From assembly GCF_028453695.1 (NCBI RefSeq), contig NC_135776.1:21224344-21288343 (forward strand): 64,000 bases of DNA, in the 5' to 3' direction. A program made the position numbers and the translations under genes. This stretch comes from Augochlora pura. Its lineage: Eukaryota; Arthropoda; Insecta; Hymenoptera; Halictidae. Shown here piece by piece: positions 12,296 to 25,150 of this stretch (position 1 is its first letter; the number at the start of each line of letters is the position of its first letter). The notes below the pieces were generated by a model, which made no database searches, was not told where the DNA came from, and saw only the letters and a list, made by a program, of their open reading frames with translations.

Positions 12296-13753
12296 GCACA
12301 CCGCCAGCCTGCGGGTAATTACAGGACCGGTGACGTTCGATAAAGTCATTGGATTTTTCTTTCACGATCGTCGGTTTTCTTTCTCCTGTTCGTTATCGCT
12401 GAACCTACCCAACCCTAAAAGTATCTAGCCTATGCTACCTTAGAGCGTTGAAAAGAGCGTTGTGTTTATTTTTAAACTTGAAGCCATATTTATTAAAATG
12501 CATGCTTGAATAAAGTTTGAATCGGTAGTAAGTAGTAATAATATAGCAAGTAAAATTTCAAAATCGCATATTTTCAATTTACGTAAATGAAGACGTACCA
12601 ATGTGCTTTCAAGTTCTAAAGTTGACAATGAAAATATATATAATATTATAATAGACAAAAAAGTATTTTAATGTTACAAATGTTTCAGAGACCAACCATT
12701 TCGACTGGTTTCGATAGAAGTAGTCCCTCTTAACAACTGTTGGTAATTCCAGTGTTAAACCGAGAATCGCACGTGGGAAAACCAGCAGCAGGCCTCTCTT
12801 CGTTTCTCGTTTAACATAGCTTAGAAGACGTTGATGCTAATTAGTGTTGGCTGCGTGATCATGGTCGGAAATGTCATCCGAACGAAATCGTGGTCGTCGA
12901 CGGTTCGTTGCAATTGCACCCCGTGGTCCCTTTATTGCGATGCAATGACACGACATTATGGATCTGACTGGTTAGAGGAAAAAACGATCGTGTTGATCGC
13001 TGAAAAATGTCCGTGAGTGACACCCGGTACACTGAACTTTCCTGTATAAAGATCGGTTGGACTTGGAACGAAACGGGCTCGTTCACTTTATTCACCTTTA
13101 AAGTGCTCCGATCTATGAGACTTGAAGACACACTAGCAGCTTACAATTTCTTCTGCGAACGATAGCAGGTTTTTGCTTTATATTCAACGTTTGAGCATGC
13201 GTGCTCGAAATGATTTACAAAGAGGGTTGAAAAATCAGACGCGGGTTTAAAAGGATGGAACAACAGTAAACGGATTGTTTATCAAACTCTCTTTGCGTTC
13301 TGATAACTGGCAGATGATTATAAGATATACATTTTCAATTCTTTGAATAAATTGAGAAATGTTCAAGCGTTGAAGCATGAAAAGTCTTGCTCCCTTTAAC
13401 CATTGCTTAAACATGTTTAAATAATTACCGCGTTTAAAAAAATATATTGTCATATTTGGAAGAATAGAATGTAGCGTGTAGAATCGTTCGACATAAGAGT
13501 CACTCTTCTTCCGATATTTGCAGAAACTGTTTATTAAATTTATTAATTATGAAGTATTATCAAAATATGTATTTGAAAGAGTTGTGTTTCGATCTGTTTG
13601 TTATAATAGCATGCCTGCAGTTTCGGTGATAGTCGAATAAAAGAACGTTAGATCGACGATTCGATTGAAAGTGATCGGCGCGGCGTTGTAGATCGCGAGT
13701 CGACAGGGTTTCGAACATCGTCGAACGATACGGGCGAGAAAAACAGAGCTGGG

Positions 13754-13782
13754 GATCGATGGATCGATCGATCGATCGATCC
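13754..13782. repeat. (GATC)n microsatellite
   Basis: GATC/ATCG tetramers over 29 bp with one irregular unit. The tract is self-complementary and reads as Asp-Arg-Ser-Ile in one frame. Confidence 0.93.
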
Positions 13783-16700
13783 TCTCGGCTCGATCCAAGT
13801 CGAGGGAGACGTTCCATCGATTCCTTAACGGCTGCTGGCACTCGAGACGTTTCGAAAAGCGAGCAAAAGATGCGAACGCCACTTGTACGATCTATATGCA
13901 CACGGTCCTCGCATGACCGTGGATATATGCCGGGCCCGGTGTTTGCCGTGCGGCTCCCGGTAGCCATGCAATCAAGGTGTCTTCTACGGTATTTCTTTAC
14001 ACACGCACGGCTTTCTTTGCTCCTCGAGCGTGTACTTTTCCACGCGCGGGGCGGAGAGGAAAGGCCGAACGCAACCGCGTGCCCGGCTAATGGACGCCAC
14101 TCGAGGCCACTTTGGTCGCGGCAAACATCGACGACGTTTCTTGAAAACCCATCCGCGACTCTTGCCTCTTACCTTTTGCCTCCCTTGCCTCCTGCCTCTC
14201 GCGTATCTTTGCTTCCTGCCTGTTGCACCGAAAACGCTTTATGGACGCGTCGCGGACCTGCCAATGAGATCGGCCGCTCGATTAAAACGTTCAGCTCGCC
14301 GAGCCACGTCCGACTGTCGGCAAATAATTGCAACCTGGTAATATACGTTAGTTCCGTACAATACCTGTTCAATATCAACTCTATACACGGTCCTATATTT
14401 ATGTCCCGCTTAGCTGAGATTGCTTTCGATGATTTCGCCTCGGATGATGCTGGGATTGTTTCACCCTCGGACACGTCGAGCCAGTTTTTGAGCTGTAGCA
14501 TCGACAGTGTTTATAAAATTTCTGAGATTTCTTCCATTTATTTTTACTTCGTTGCTGAAAATTCAGTAATTAAGTAAAGGATTTAAACGCTCTGCACCAA
14601 AAACGTAATATCTAGATATTACAAAGTTACCGTATCAACTATACTTGCTCCATTTACATGCACAAACTTTGTCAAATCTTTGCAGCCTCGTTCTTCCTTC
14701 CCCCAATAATAAAATGATTTAAAAATAATATCAATTTAAATAGTCTATAAAAAAAATACAGACACCAATAATTTGATTTTGTGGGAGCGAAAGTTACGAG
14801 TATTATTAGAGTGGGCGCTTCATAATACTCTCCCGACGGATGCCAACCGGGTGAACTATCGCCCATTAAAAATCTGTGAACATTTAATTTTCGGGAAACT
14901 CTAGAAATTAGCAAAATCATCACAACACGGTCTCTAATTTACAATAGTCGTGAAAATTATTACGAAGGTCGTCATGTTGTTTTTCTTCTTTTGCGAATAC
15001 GGTGAAATCTTGATGGGCAGAAAAGCAGAATTAAAATTGCTAATCACGAGCACTGGTAACGTGGTCCGGCGACAGGCAATTATTATTTCGTTGAAACTTG
15101 GGAACGGAAAAGAGTTATATATTTTTCAATATATAATATTTTGTGGTGGCGAGCAGTCAAAGTAAATGCCTTGTACATTGCTATGCAGATTGCAAGCGTG
15201 CATTTACTGATATTTCGGTTCGGTTTTATCGTATATGTAATGGAATAAGTCAATTGATTATATATCTGAAATATGTTTTATGCATTATTTACATTTTTAA
15301 TAATTTTGAAATGGAAAATAGATCGGTAAAATTCGTGTGCTGATTCTAGTAGAAGATGTAGTAGATGGAGTATGAAGTCATTACCCTCCTAAAAGGAATA
15401 GGCAGTAATCATTGTAATAGCGCTGATGTAGAAAATAATGGTGATGTAATAAATGAAGCATGAAATTCTGGTCATCGTAGTGCCGATATAGCAAACGTAA
15501 GGATAAAATCATTATCGTTCTAGCAAGATGTATAAAATAATCATTGTACGGAGTTCCCTCGATTTGATTGACGAAACACGTTGCTAAGTCGCCCGACGAA
15601 ACTTGATAGTCCGATTCCGAATGGAGGTGCCGATCGTATCCCTCGGGAAGATGGTTACCGAACCTCGGGGCGAAATTTTCCCCTCCGCTCTCTCGGGACG
15701 GTCCCGCAACCAGCATTTAGCCCACTAATACGCGGGCATTATTGCCCCGCAACTTTCTGCCCTGAGCCATTCTTTGAACTCGCTCGTTTTGTCGTGGTAT
15801 CAACCCTTTTCAGTTTCAGAGACTGGCCTGGCACTGGTGCAACAACAATCGCCGTACATTCTCACAAAACTCTAGAAATCTATTTTAGCAATCTATTCTA
15901 GTAATTCTATTAATCAATTGTATATTTTGATTCATTAGAATTATCATTTCGAACTCGCCCCTTATTGGTCAAAAACGTATTGCAACTTTGAATAAGGAAG
16001 GTACACCTTAGCAACTGGTTAGATTGCATTTCATTAAGCGAAAACGACTACTCGCAACGTTCGAGCTACGGTAAATGTTTGAAGCGGAAGTTGTTAATTT
16101 TTACAAGTTTGGACTAGGAAATACAATTCCATGATTGAAAGTACAGCGACGAAGATGAATTCAACTCTCACAAAGATTGGAATCGGAGCCAAGGTATTGC
16201 TTTTCGAATAATCATGATGAATCGCACGAGCATGTGCGACTACGTTGACAGAGCTATCTCGATCTGGATACTACAGCAGCACGATTCAACAACCGGCATT
16301 GCATGTTAAGTCGCTCCCCTAAGTGATTTCTTTCTGGTTGGATTCTTTTATGTAGCTTAATTTGCGAAAATCTAGATTCTAGATCGTAACCTTCGATTTC
16401 CTATTAAACAAAAAACAAACACTTGAACCGTTCGCGTGATTAAATCGAAATGAAATGTGTAGTAGTGTTGGTCAACGATAAATTCGAAACAGAGACTACT
16501 TTATACGATAAATATAAAGTTAATTATGATCGAAGATAAAGAAAAGACATAATTGGCTTCCCACGATAACTGGCTTCGCTGCTCTGCTACTGATTGGAAG
16601 AAAATCTTGTCGGAGACGCATGGTGTGCGTTCACAACGTTCGCAAGGTATATTATAAACTTAGTATCGGAACGCAGGTTGCAGTCCGTTCCCGGGTTCGA

Positions 16701-16988
16701 GGTTCGACCCGTAGCCGTAGCGTCCAATCGCTTGTCGTCTCTGCCAGGACACGTAGGCATCTTAATACACAGGGGTGTTTACGGGGATTCGAAATTCAGG
16801 CGGCATAGACGCGCCCGGGACAATCGAGGTAGGGCATGGCGGCCCTCCGGAGACGCTTTCCGCGGGCCACTTTGAATCTATCTAGGCTTCACGCACGGTC
16901 GAATCTCATTATGTCGCACGAGACAATCCGAGGCGGGTCACCCCTTCGACGGCGAATTTGTTTCCGATTTATTCTCCAGATGTAGCAA

Positions 16989-17003
16989 AGAGAGAGAGAG
17001 GGA

Positions 17004-17037
<34 letters not shown>
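16989..17037. repeat. (GA)n microsatellite
   Basis: GA run of about 49 bp with two single-base interruptions near its left end. Confidence 0.96.
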
Positions 17038-17043
<6 letters not shown>

Positions 17044-19433
17044 AAAAGAGAGTCCTCGAGACGGCTGCTGCCACATGACCGGGGTGAGCTACCACCGCGG
17101 ACGTGGCTCGATCATGCGCTCGGTTACACCCTTAAGTACGGTGCCCAATCGAGTGTCCTCGAATACCTCACGAGTGCCCACTTCCCGTTGCCATAAGAAG
17201 AAAATTCGAACCGGTGCTTTCGCGATTCCTACGAATCCCTGACCGCGTTCCGCTTGAACCACCCAATTTCACGATTTATCTATGTCTCTTGGTTTTGGAC
17301 ACGCTGCCAAAGCTACCGCAATCCGTCTACTTTCGAGACAGAGATTCATAAATGACTGTTCATTGGTAAATTCTGCTATCACATATATGCTGTCTAGGTA
17401 TACCCATGTAGAATCCTTTCTACACCCATTATGTAGAAAGTTTTTCGTCGTGTTACAAACATGTTACTTGTTAATCTGTTCCACGTTGGATTCGCATGGA
17501 TAGAACTATGCATTTTCCAAAATTGTTTATGGTTGTTTCGACGATACCACGAATTTTTCGTGTCGTTCTCTATTTGGAGAACTAGAAGCAAGGTTTGGCT
17601 GTTTTGTTACACGGTCGCGCGAACACAAACGCGTAACAAATTCTATTTTCATAAGCCGCTGCCATACCGGGGCTAGCCATAATTTCATAACAATAGTTCC
17701 ATGCTTTTCCTCCGTGCCAGGAAAATCGGGCTCGCTCGGCAATGGCGCCGAGCGAAACTGCGTGCATTATCTTACCGTCACCAATTCCATCAGCGGCATA
17801 AATTACGCGAAGTGTTGTTGCACCTTGCGACAGGAACGAAACGTGTTCCGAGAAGAATTACAAACGAATTACAGCGGTAAACCTGCAAAGCGACGTGTCG
17901 GCTGTTCTTACATTCGATGTTTTTTGCAATAGTTATCCAGCACTGGGTCGAAAATGTGCGGAACGGGCGGTAATGGGTTGAGTAAAGGTTTCCCGAATTT
18001 GAAAACCAGTCGGGCGCATCGGTGCATCCTGTTAAAGCGTATATTTACACAGGATACACGGCGGCGCATTGTCGCGACGGCAGCAAATGCACGTTTCGAA
18101 TTGAACACGCGGCCATTGATTGATTCGAGCAATCGAACGCCAGCTACAAATAAATAATTCCGTGAATGCTGGTCTGCGCCCGGTCTGCGTAGCATTCGAC
18201 AGCCCAGAAAATAGCCGAATCTCGCAAAACGCGGCTGCGCTTCATAATGCGGATGACGTTCGCACAATATTTGGCAACAGCGGCGGCTGTGTTCCCATCT
18301 GTCCAACCTGTATAAGTAGTTTGATTTATCGGGGTGTTCCGCGATACCAGGTGTTAATTTCATTATTGTTCCGTTCGTTCGACCGTTTATTCCGATTTCA
18401 CCTACGACATCGTTTCTTATCTTCGCGTTCAACGATACGGATTCCCTCCAAACTTTAAATTAGTCAACGAGAGCAACGATAGATTGCTGGTATTTTTAAT
18501 AGAACGAATAAACGTGCAATACGGACAAACATAATCGAACGATTAAATTTTCTAATAGTGTTACCATCCTGTTGTTCGCCCGCTCACTTTTCATATAAAA
18601 CCATAGAATCCACAGTCAATTCGTTAATAACAAAAAAGAAAATTTATTTATTATTTTTTACTCATTATTATTCTTTAGTTATTATTATTATTATTTACTT
18701 ATTATTATTCTGTACCTATTTATTTAAGGAAAAGAATCTTGTTATCTGGAACAGCAGATTTCTGTAAAACATGCTTGGCAATCGATCTATTAAAGAAACT
18801 TGGGATTTCGGAAGACTAACTCTTTTCGATGCTTTGAAAAATCTGATAGGGCTTCAACCCTAAATAAATTCCTTCCACCTGCAACTTCAATTCGGACTCT
18901 TGCTCCCGAACGTGGGAAAAGGTAGTGTCTTTTGAAGAGACTTGGAATTTCGGAAAAAAGAACTTACTTTTTCAATACAGATAATTTTATTCGACGAATC
19001 TCGCCGGCCGATGCAGAATGCACAGGACGCCGTAGATGCGATTCCCCATCAGATATCCTTATTTTCCGTGGGACTCGGTGGCGAAGCACTCGGTCAACAC
19101 TTTTGTCCCGCGGTTCAGGTAAAATATTAGCTGATCCGTCGAGTGGCGGTACAGAACGCGTAAAATGGGATCTCCCTAGTTGTTGGTTGCTGGGTCCGTT
19201 TAAAATGGGGCCCCATTGGAATGCCATCAGCGTGGAGCACCCGACCCGGTCCTCTCCCTATCCGACTCGTGTCAGGTGTTGCGCGCAATTCGGACGTCTA
19301 ATAATCCATTTATAACGGACAGAGGTTGTTCGGCGATGATGTATTTTTAGGATCGACAAATAAATTCCTTGTGTGCCACGAATCGGGAGCAACGCGGAAC
19401 CCTTGGTCTGCCTACTTACGCGTTTCCGGTGCA

Positions 19434-19434
19434 T

Positions 19435-19475
<41 letters not shown>

Positions 19476-19489
19476 AGAGAGAGAGAGAG
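19434..19489. repeat. (GA)n microsatellite
   Basis: GA run of about 56 bp, interrupted by AA at 19441-19442 and by TT about two thirds of the way along. Confidence 0.96.
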
Positions 19490-19854
19490 CTGTCACAAAG
19501 GACCGACGAGACGGTCTATCATCAGCGGACGTGTCACGGAGATGACAAACTCGCAGTGTGCGAAGCCGAATCTCGTTGGAACTCCGAGCCTACACCGAGT
19601 TCTGTGATGATGAATATTCGTCGATGTTTTTGCAGACGATCGAATTTCTAACGTGTCTGAGAAGAAATACAGCGATTCCCATTAAAACACGGATGCTTTC
19701 TAAAACGTAATAACTTTCTGAAAACTGGGCTAAATAGTTTGAATTTTGTTTAGATGATAGAGGGTCTAGCATAGTAGACAACTACGTTACTACTACAATT
19801 ATTGTACCAGCGTGTTGTACAATTATAAGCGCAATCACTGCACTAATACCAGCA

Positions 19855-19908
19855 CTATTACTATTACTATTACTATTACTATTACTATTACTATTACTAT
19901 TACTATTA
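19855..19908. repeat. (CTATTA)9 hexanucleotide repeat
   Basis: Nine perfect copies of the 6-mer CTATTA, flanked by AT-rich DNA. It is the cleanest hexanucleotide microsatellite in the window. Confidence 0.96.
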
Positions 19909-21400
19909 TAAAATATATTATTTATTTTTCGCACGCCTCCACTACGAAGTTTTCGCAAAGATCCTCAGTCCGGTGATAACGTTTTCGCGAGCCTCAGAGT
20001 CTCGAAATTCATTTTGCAACGGCAGATTCCCAGAGGGCGAGTCTTGCCAACGGAATTGCGCAAGATGGCTCCACGGAACGCCGAACCGAGCAATCTCGGG
20101 TCTATGTCGAACACGTCCGCAACACGTCAAGTCACAATATTGTTAATTGGACGCGCCGAAGCTTGAACGGAGTCGGCTAGGTCGCGTCGTCGCGTTCACG
20201 CGTGCCGTCCATTGTCGCGTACCGGGCATTAACGCTCAAATTTCGCGCAATTATTTTTCCTTCAGAGTGATTCTCGTTGGCCCGATACCTCCGAACAATT
20301 GGGGCCATCCCTGCGCGCCCAGGGAATCGCAGAATCGACGAACCCCGCGGCGACGGCAGCTGCCAGAGCCGTACAACTTAACACTGGTGCTCGACTGTTC
20401 CTTCGCGAGACACAAATACGTCGAAAACGGGCTCGACAATGACCCGGAAAACATTTCGACGGGCCCCGCGCGTCCAGAACCGCTGCGCGACTGTTGCAAA
20501 CCACTTTATTATCGCTCGCTCGCCTCGAACTAATTTCTTCGTGTTCCGCTTCGCGGCAACAGTTCGAGAAAGCCCACCCCGTGCTGCGAACCTGGATTTA
20601 CTCGAATCCGATTTTCATATTCGTGCCCGCGGCGACAAACGTCATCGAATCGATGTTCCCAACGATTCCTTACTTATATCAGGTTTTGTGCTTGGCCAAG
20701 GGGGCGAGCTCCGTTTGTGTGTTAATTGAAAATTCTTGACGGATCTATTATGAACAGAAAGTCTATTTTCAACTTACTATTATTCCTTACTTCTGAAGAA
20801 TTTCGCTAAAATTTTGCATTTCTGCACATTTAAAAAGAGTGTTTCATTTGGTTGGTGGATTTAGGGTTGATATTTTAGGATGGTCGCTTTTTGATGGTTA
20901 CATTGAAGTTATAATTTACATAAATTTATCGATGATTGTTTTGAATTTATCGATCGAACCGATTGCTTGAATTATTAAACTTAACTTTATTTTATATTTT
21001 ACTCGAGGCATTTATAACCATTTCACGCGTAAACAGATTTAGGTTACTATCATAACAAATAGAGAATAAAATTGTGAGAATATAAAAAGGATTTCATATG
21101 AAAACTCACAAAAATTGTTCTTTTATCTGTCTCTTTTCTGAGATCCTCTGAGGAGCAACGGAGGGTGGCACGGATTCTACACGAGAGTGCCTCCGAAAGC
21201 ATAAGAACTCTAACCGCCGCATGGCGTATCCTAATCCGCGCAGCCGCAAATCCATTTGCAGAGTAACAACTATCAAGGTAACAAGATCACCGGTCGATTC
21301 TGCTGTCCTATCCCTGCACCGGCTGCGATCGAACGGTTGTGTGCACCACCTATACAGCGGTGCATCCGGTGTGCATGACGGCCATCGACGTCCTCCTCCA

Positions 21401-21409
<9 letters not shown>

Positions 21410-21442
<33 letters not shown>

Positions 21443-21448
21443 CTCTGT
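21410..21448. repeat. (CT)n microsatellite
   Basis: TC run of about 30 bp plus a short interrupted extension. Confidence 0.95.
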
Positions 21449-22589
21449 TGGTAGCCAGTTTTGCACACGCACACCCTCCGCTGGATCATCGGTTATGTGC
21501 ATGTATATGCATGACGCGTTCTAGCAAACAACGTGGACGCGGTCGATCCGGCAATCTGATCTAAATACGTCCGGCGACGATATTCATCGTAACTGCGCTG
21601 ATTCGAAAGGGATTTTCTCCGGGTATTTATCCTGAGTGCGATCTACCAACGAATTTGACCCTTTGCTGGGCACCGGCAGACCCTGAGCGACGTGAAAATG
21701 GAGCAAAAATGACAGTTCCTTTTTCCTCTTTTGAGACTCTGCTCACCAAACCTTCCATCTCCGCCATTAGAGATTCCTCCGTCGACGTCTTTTCCAGACT
21801 CATCCTCCCAACTCTCCTACTTGTTTACCGTAAAATAGTTTGCAGTTGTCGCTGTTAAAGACGTCCGGAGATTTGGGTGAACCAAATCCTCGATCGTCAA
21901 CGAAACACCGAGTTTCCTTTGAACTCGAACTGTTTCACACTTGTATCTGTTAATCGTCTGCGCCGCAGATTCTTGATAGAGCTCAAGGATCTGAAAGGAA
22001 TTTACCGAGTTTCTAAATGGTTCGAATCTGGAAGATGAACGCTTTGTCCTGTAAGGCGACAAATTTTAGACACATTAGATTCTCCTCGGTGTAAGATTGT
22101 CTGAAATGAATAATATTTAAATGTAACAGATTATGTGTAAAATCTTCGTCACGAGTCTGACCCGTTTTGTTATAATGCATGGGGTTAGGTAGAAACTCCT
22201 ATTTTTAGAATTTCGACTTTGACGATGATCTACGGTGTTTCGGAAAGGGTCGATGGATCGACTTCCTCCCTGTCCAAGGTCCGTTTCTTCCATGGATGAA
22301 CGAAAACGGTGCCCGCTGCGTCATTATTTGTTAAATATTCGAAAACTTGGACGATATTTCAGTTAGCGGGTTTCGAATAACAAACCAAAGCGAAGTTTAC
22401 CGAGCTTTGGGTAAGCAAACGTCGGCTCGGCTGTTTTTCTAACACCCTGTGTTCCGGCGCGCGGGGGCGACGCGGACGAACCTTCTGGGAACGTCGATCT
22501 AGTTAGAGAAAGGATACACGGAAAAAAAATCTTAGCGCGACCTACATCAACTCTAAAAGGATTTCTCTAGTCGTGAAAAATGGGAACAC

Positions 22590-22627
22590 AGCCTCCGCTG
22601 TTTGTGGAACAACAAACAGTGGAGGCT
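22590..22627 (+). other. 16-bp perfect-stem hairpin
   Basis: The arm at 22590-22605 (AGCCTCCGCTGTTTGT) pairs with the arm at 22612-22627 (ACAAACAGTGGAGGCT) around a 6-base loop. In DNA there is one mismatch. In plus-strand RNA it becomes a G-U wobble, so the stem is fully paired only in that orientation. The stem is too short for a standard animal microRNA precursor unless pairing continues in the flanks, which I do not see. It could be a transposon-end relic, an RNA hairpin or a protein-bound palindrome. It ends about 50 bp before a decayed tandem array. Confidence 0.75.
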
Positions 22628-22678
22628 TCGACACTCGATAGCCATAATTATTTACCGTCCAATTTTCATCTTACTTCA

Positions 22679-23182
22679 CCGATAAATATTATTTTCTGAA
22701 GAGTTTGTATAAATATTCTTTTCAGAGGAACATTGAGACGAGTTGATATCAGTACTATTTATAAGAGAATATTACGAATGACTTGATATAAATATGATTT
22801 ACGAAATAATACAGAGATTGAGTTGACGTAAATGTTATTCATGAAAGAATGGTCAGAATAAGCGGATGTAAATGTTATATATAAAGGAATATTCAGAATG
22901 AAGAAGATTCACAAATATTGTTTGTAAAAGAATATTCATAGTGGACGGATGCGATATTACTTTTCGAGAAATATTGAGAACAAGTAGCTGCAGGTACTAT
23001 GTCCGAAAGAACAAGTCGGATTGAATCGATCAAGTATTATGTCGAAAATATGTATATTGAGATTAAGTTGATTCAAGTAATATATCCAATAAAGTATTGG
23101 AGTTAAGCTGCTCCAAGTATATGTCTAAACGAATAAGATTGGTCCGATATAAATATTATTTTCAAAAGTCAGTTATACAGAG
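22679..23182. repeat. Decayed minisatellite, unit about 40 bp, about 13 copies
   Basis: Units can be aligned starting at 22705, 22743, 22783, 22823, 22863, 22904, 22946, 22985, 23027, 23068, 23108 and 23145, with a partial unit before the first. Unit lengths are 37-42 bp. The better preserved copies share TTGATRTAAATATTAT at the start, GAAAGAATATT in the middle and GARAATRAG at the end. Copies differ at roughly a third of positions, so the expansion is old. No reading frame is kept open through the array, which argues against coding origin. Confidence 0.72.
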
Positions 23183-25129
23183 TATAAGTAAATAATTTAG
23201 TAATTTAAAAAGCTAGGAATTTTTCCATGTTGCACAGGATTGAGAAGGCGTTCTTAAAAGGAAGACTGCGGTAATGGCGTGCTGTAGCGTCGTTTATATC
23301 GTCGGAAGCAATATTTAACAAATTGCTTTCGTTCTCATCGTCAGGCTTCCATCCTCTGTACTAGCATCCCATTGAGGATTAAGTTGACGCTCGCGATGCG
23401 ATCGCTTAAGGTTTCATTTGATGAACCGGGAGACAATGGGACACTTTGTCATGGGATCCGGTAAATCTTGCATTGTTGCTGCGTACGGGAATCATCCTGC
23501 GGAACTTGTAGTATGTGCCAACAAAATATTAGCTCTTCTTCCAATATTCTTCCTACTGATAATTGCATAAATCATATCCTTATCGTATAAGTTTATGGTA
23601 TCCATATTGTACTTTCCTTCCCTCCATAATTTACAAATAAACAATAATTGGCTTCAGGCAACTTCCGTGAATAAAATCAGCTATAAATTGATTCACGCAC
23701 TTTATCTGAATCGAACAAACCAGAAGTGGCTTCAGTTAATCTGTAGCATATTTTATCGTGATTGTTAAATTTAATTGCCCCGACAAACTGTTATGAATGT
23801 TTTCATTTCTGTGCTATCGGTGGTCTGCAAGATAATTCGCGGAATAATTCCTTGCCGATCGCTCGGCTCTGAAATTCAAAATTAGCGATTTACAATTTCC
23901 TTCGATAAAGCGCCGATCTATTTTACATTCTGAATGCACGTTCAACATTTCGCTTCACAGAAAATGACTCGACCTCGCAAAGAAAGCCAATGAATAATGC
24001 AAAGATAGCTTGGAGTTTCGATTGCCGACAAAATAGACTGTTTCAGAAACCACCGAGTTACCGATGCAACCGATATACATACATACACCCCAGCGTCTTC
24101 GATGGTTCGAATTTCCTATCGCAAGAACACGCAGATGACAATTAAAATTTATATTTCTCCACAAATTGCTATATCCGAGAGTTTCTCATTCGTTAAGAAG
24201 AAACGTTATTAATCATTCCTGTATAATTACACGTTCACCGACCGACGATTCTAAAACATAATCGAGCATATGTTAAATCGCAACCGTTTGCAATTACCTT
24301 GTTACATCGATTGAGCTCTACAAGGAATTAATTTCATTTGACTTGCAAAAAAATTCCAAACGTAGAAATTATTCAAAATTATTTCATTATGAAAAACGAT
24401 GCAAAGTTCGTTTGCAAATCCTGAATATTGTATAGACATCTTGCTTCTCCAAATCCTGTTGCAATAAAAATACCAAGAAACCAATAAAACTCAGAATTCG
24501 TCCGTAATCCAGAAAATTGCAGGAGCGCGAGCGTCTCGAGCAAACGCCGCGATTTCTTAACAAGTTACAAACTGTCGAATGATTTTTTTCACCGCAGTAG
24601 GACGATACTATTATAGCGTGATATCCGATTTTATAACAATGAAGGCACCATGCGGATAATTCAGCTCAAGAAACGCGTATGAATTTTTGAATTAAGCATC
24701 GTCTATTCAGCGACACGCAAACTGTTGAACGAGTCACGGAAGTTCAAAGGAAACAGATTATTGGATTAGCGTGCCGTCGGATTTGTCTTATACGGATTTA
24801 AGGATTGCTGGCTGCGGCAAGTGCGTGACCCATTAGGGGCCGGCTTTACGGCGAAATTATTTGTGATAAACAGATCGGATGGTATTAGCCAAGGATCAGG
24901 TGACGAAGTCCACCGATTGACCGATTTCAACGGGAATCAGGTGTACGGTTCCCAGAGATGTGTACCCTCGTCGCTGTCAACGAAAATGGCTATTCCACCC
25001 GGCAATTCCCTACGGTCCGTTCTATTTGCATGCTAAAATATTTAGCATAAGGTTTCGCCTTATCAAACCTCTTGGATTATCTGAAACCGCGAGTAGCCGT
25101 GATTAGAAGAGTGATAAGCTGATCGGTGA

Positions 25130-25150
25130 GGGGGGGGGGGGGGGGGGGGG
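25130..25150. repeat. G21 homopolymer
   Basis: Twenty-one consecutive G in AT-rich surroundings. Such runs are frequent sites of read error. Confidence 0.95.

Larger units (their letters stand above)
6561..22589. other. Gene-free stretch with microsatellites
   Basis: No coding gene is supported across about 16 kb. The longest open frame (13759-14577, plus, 272 codons) shows no recognisable domain. Microsatellites and homopolymer runs are listed separately. The block 11500-11700 is balanced in composition, non-repetitive and rich in short dyads, and resembles a conserved regulatory element by eye. The block 18600-18730 is low-complexity TTA/ATT-rich sequence. Confidence 0.5.

Noticed and set aside
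17908..18432. 174-codon minus-strand frame
   Set aside because: No family signature and normal intergenic composition; it overlaps an open frame on the other strand. Probably chance.
22679..23182. CRISPR array
   Set aside because: Units are contiguous and diverged without spacers, and the DNA is animal nuclear sequence.
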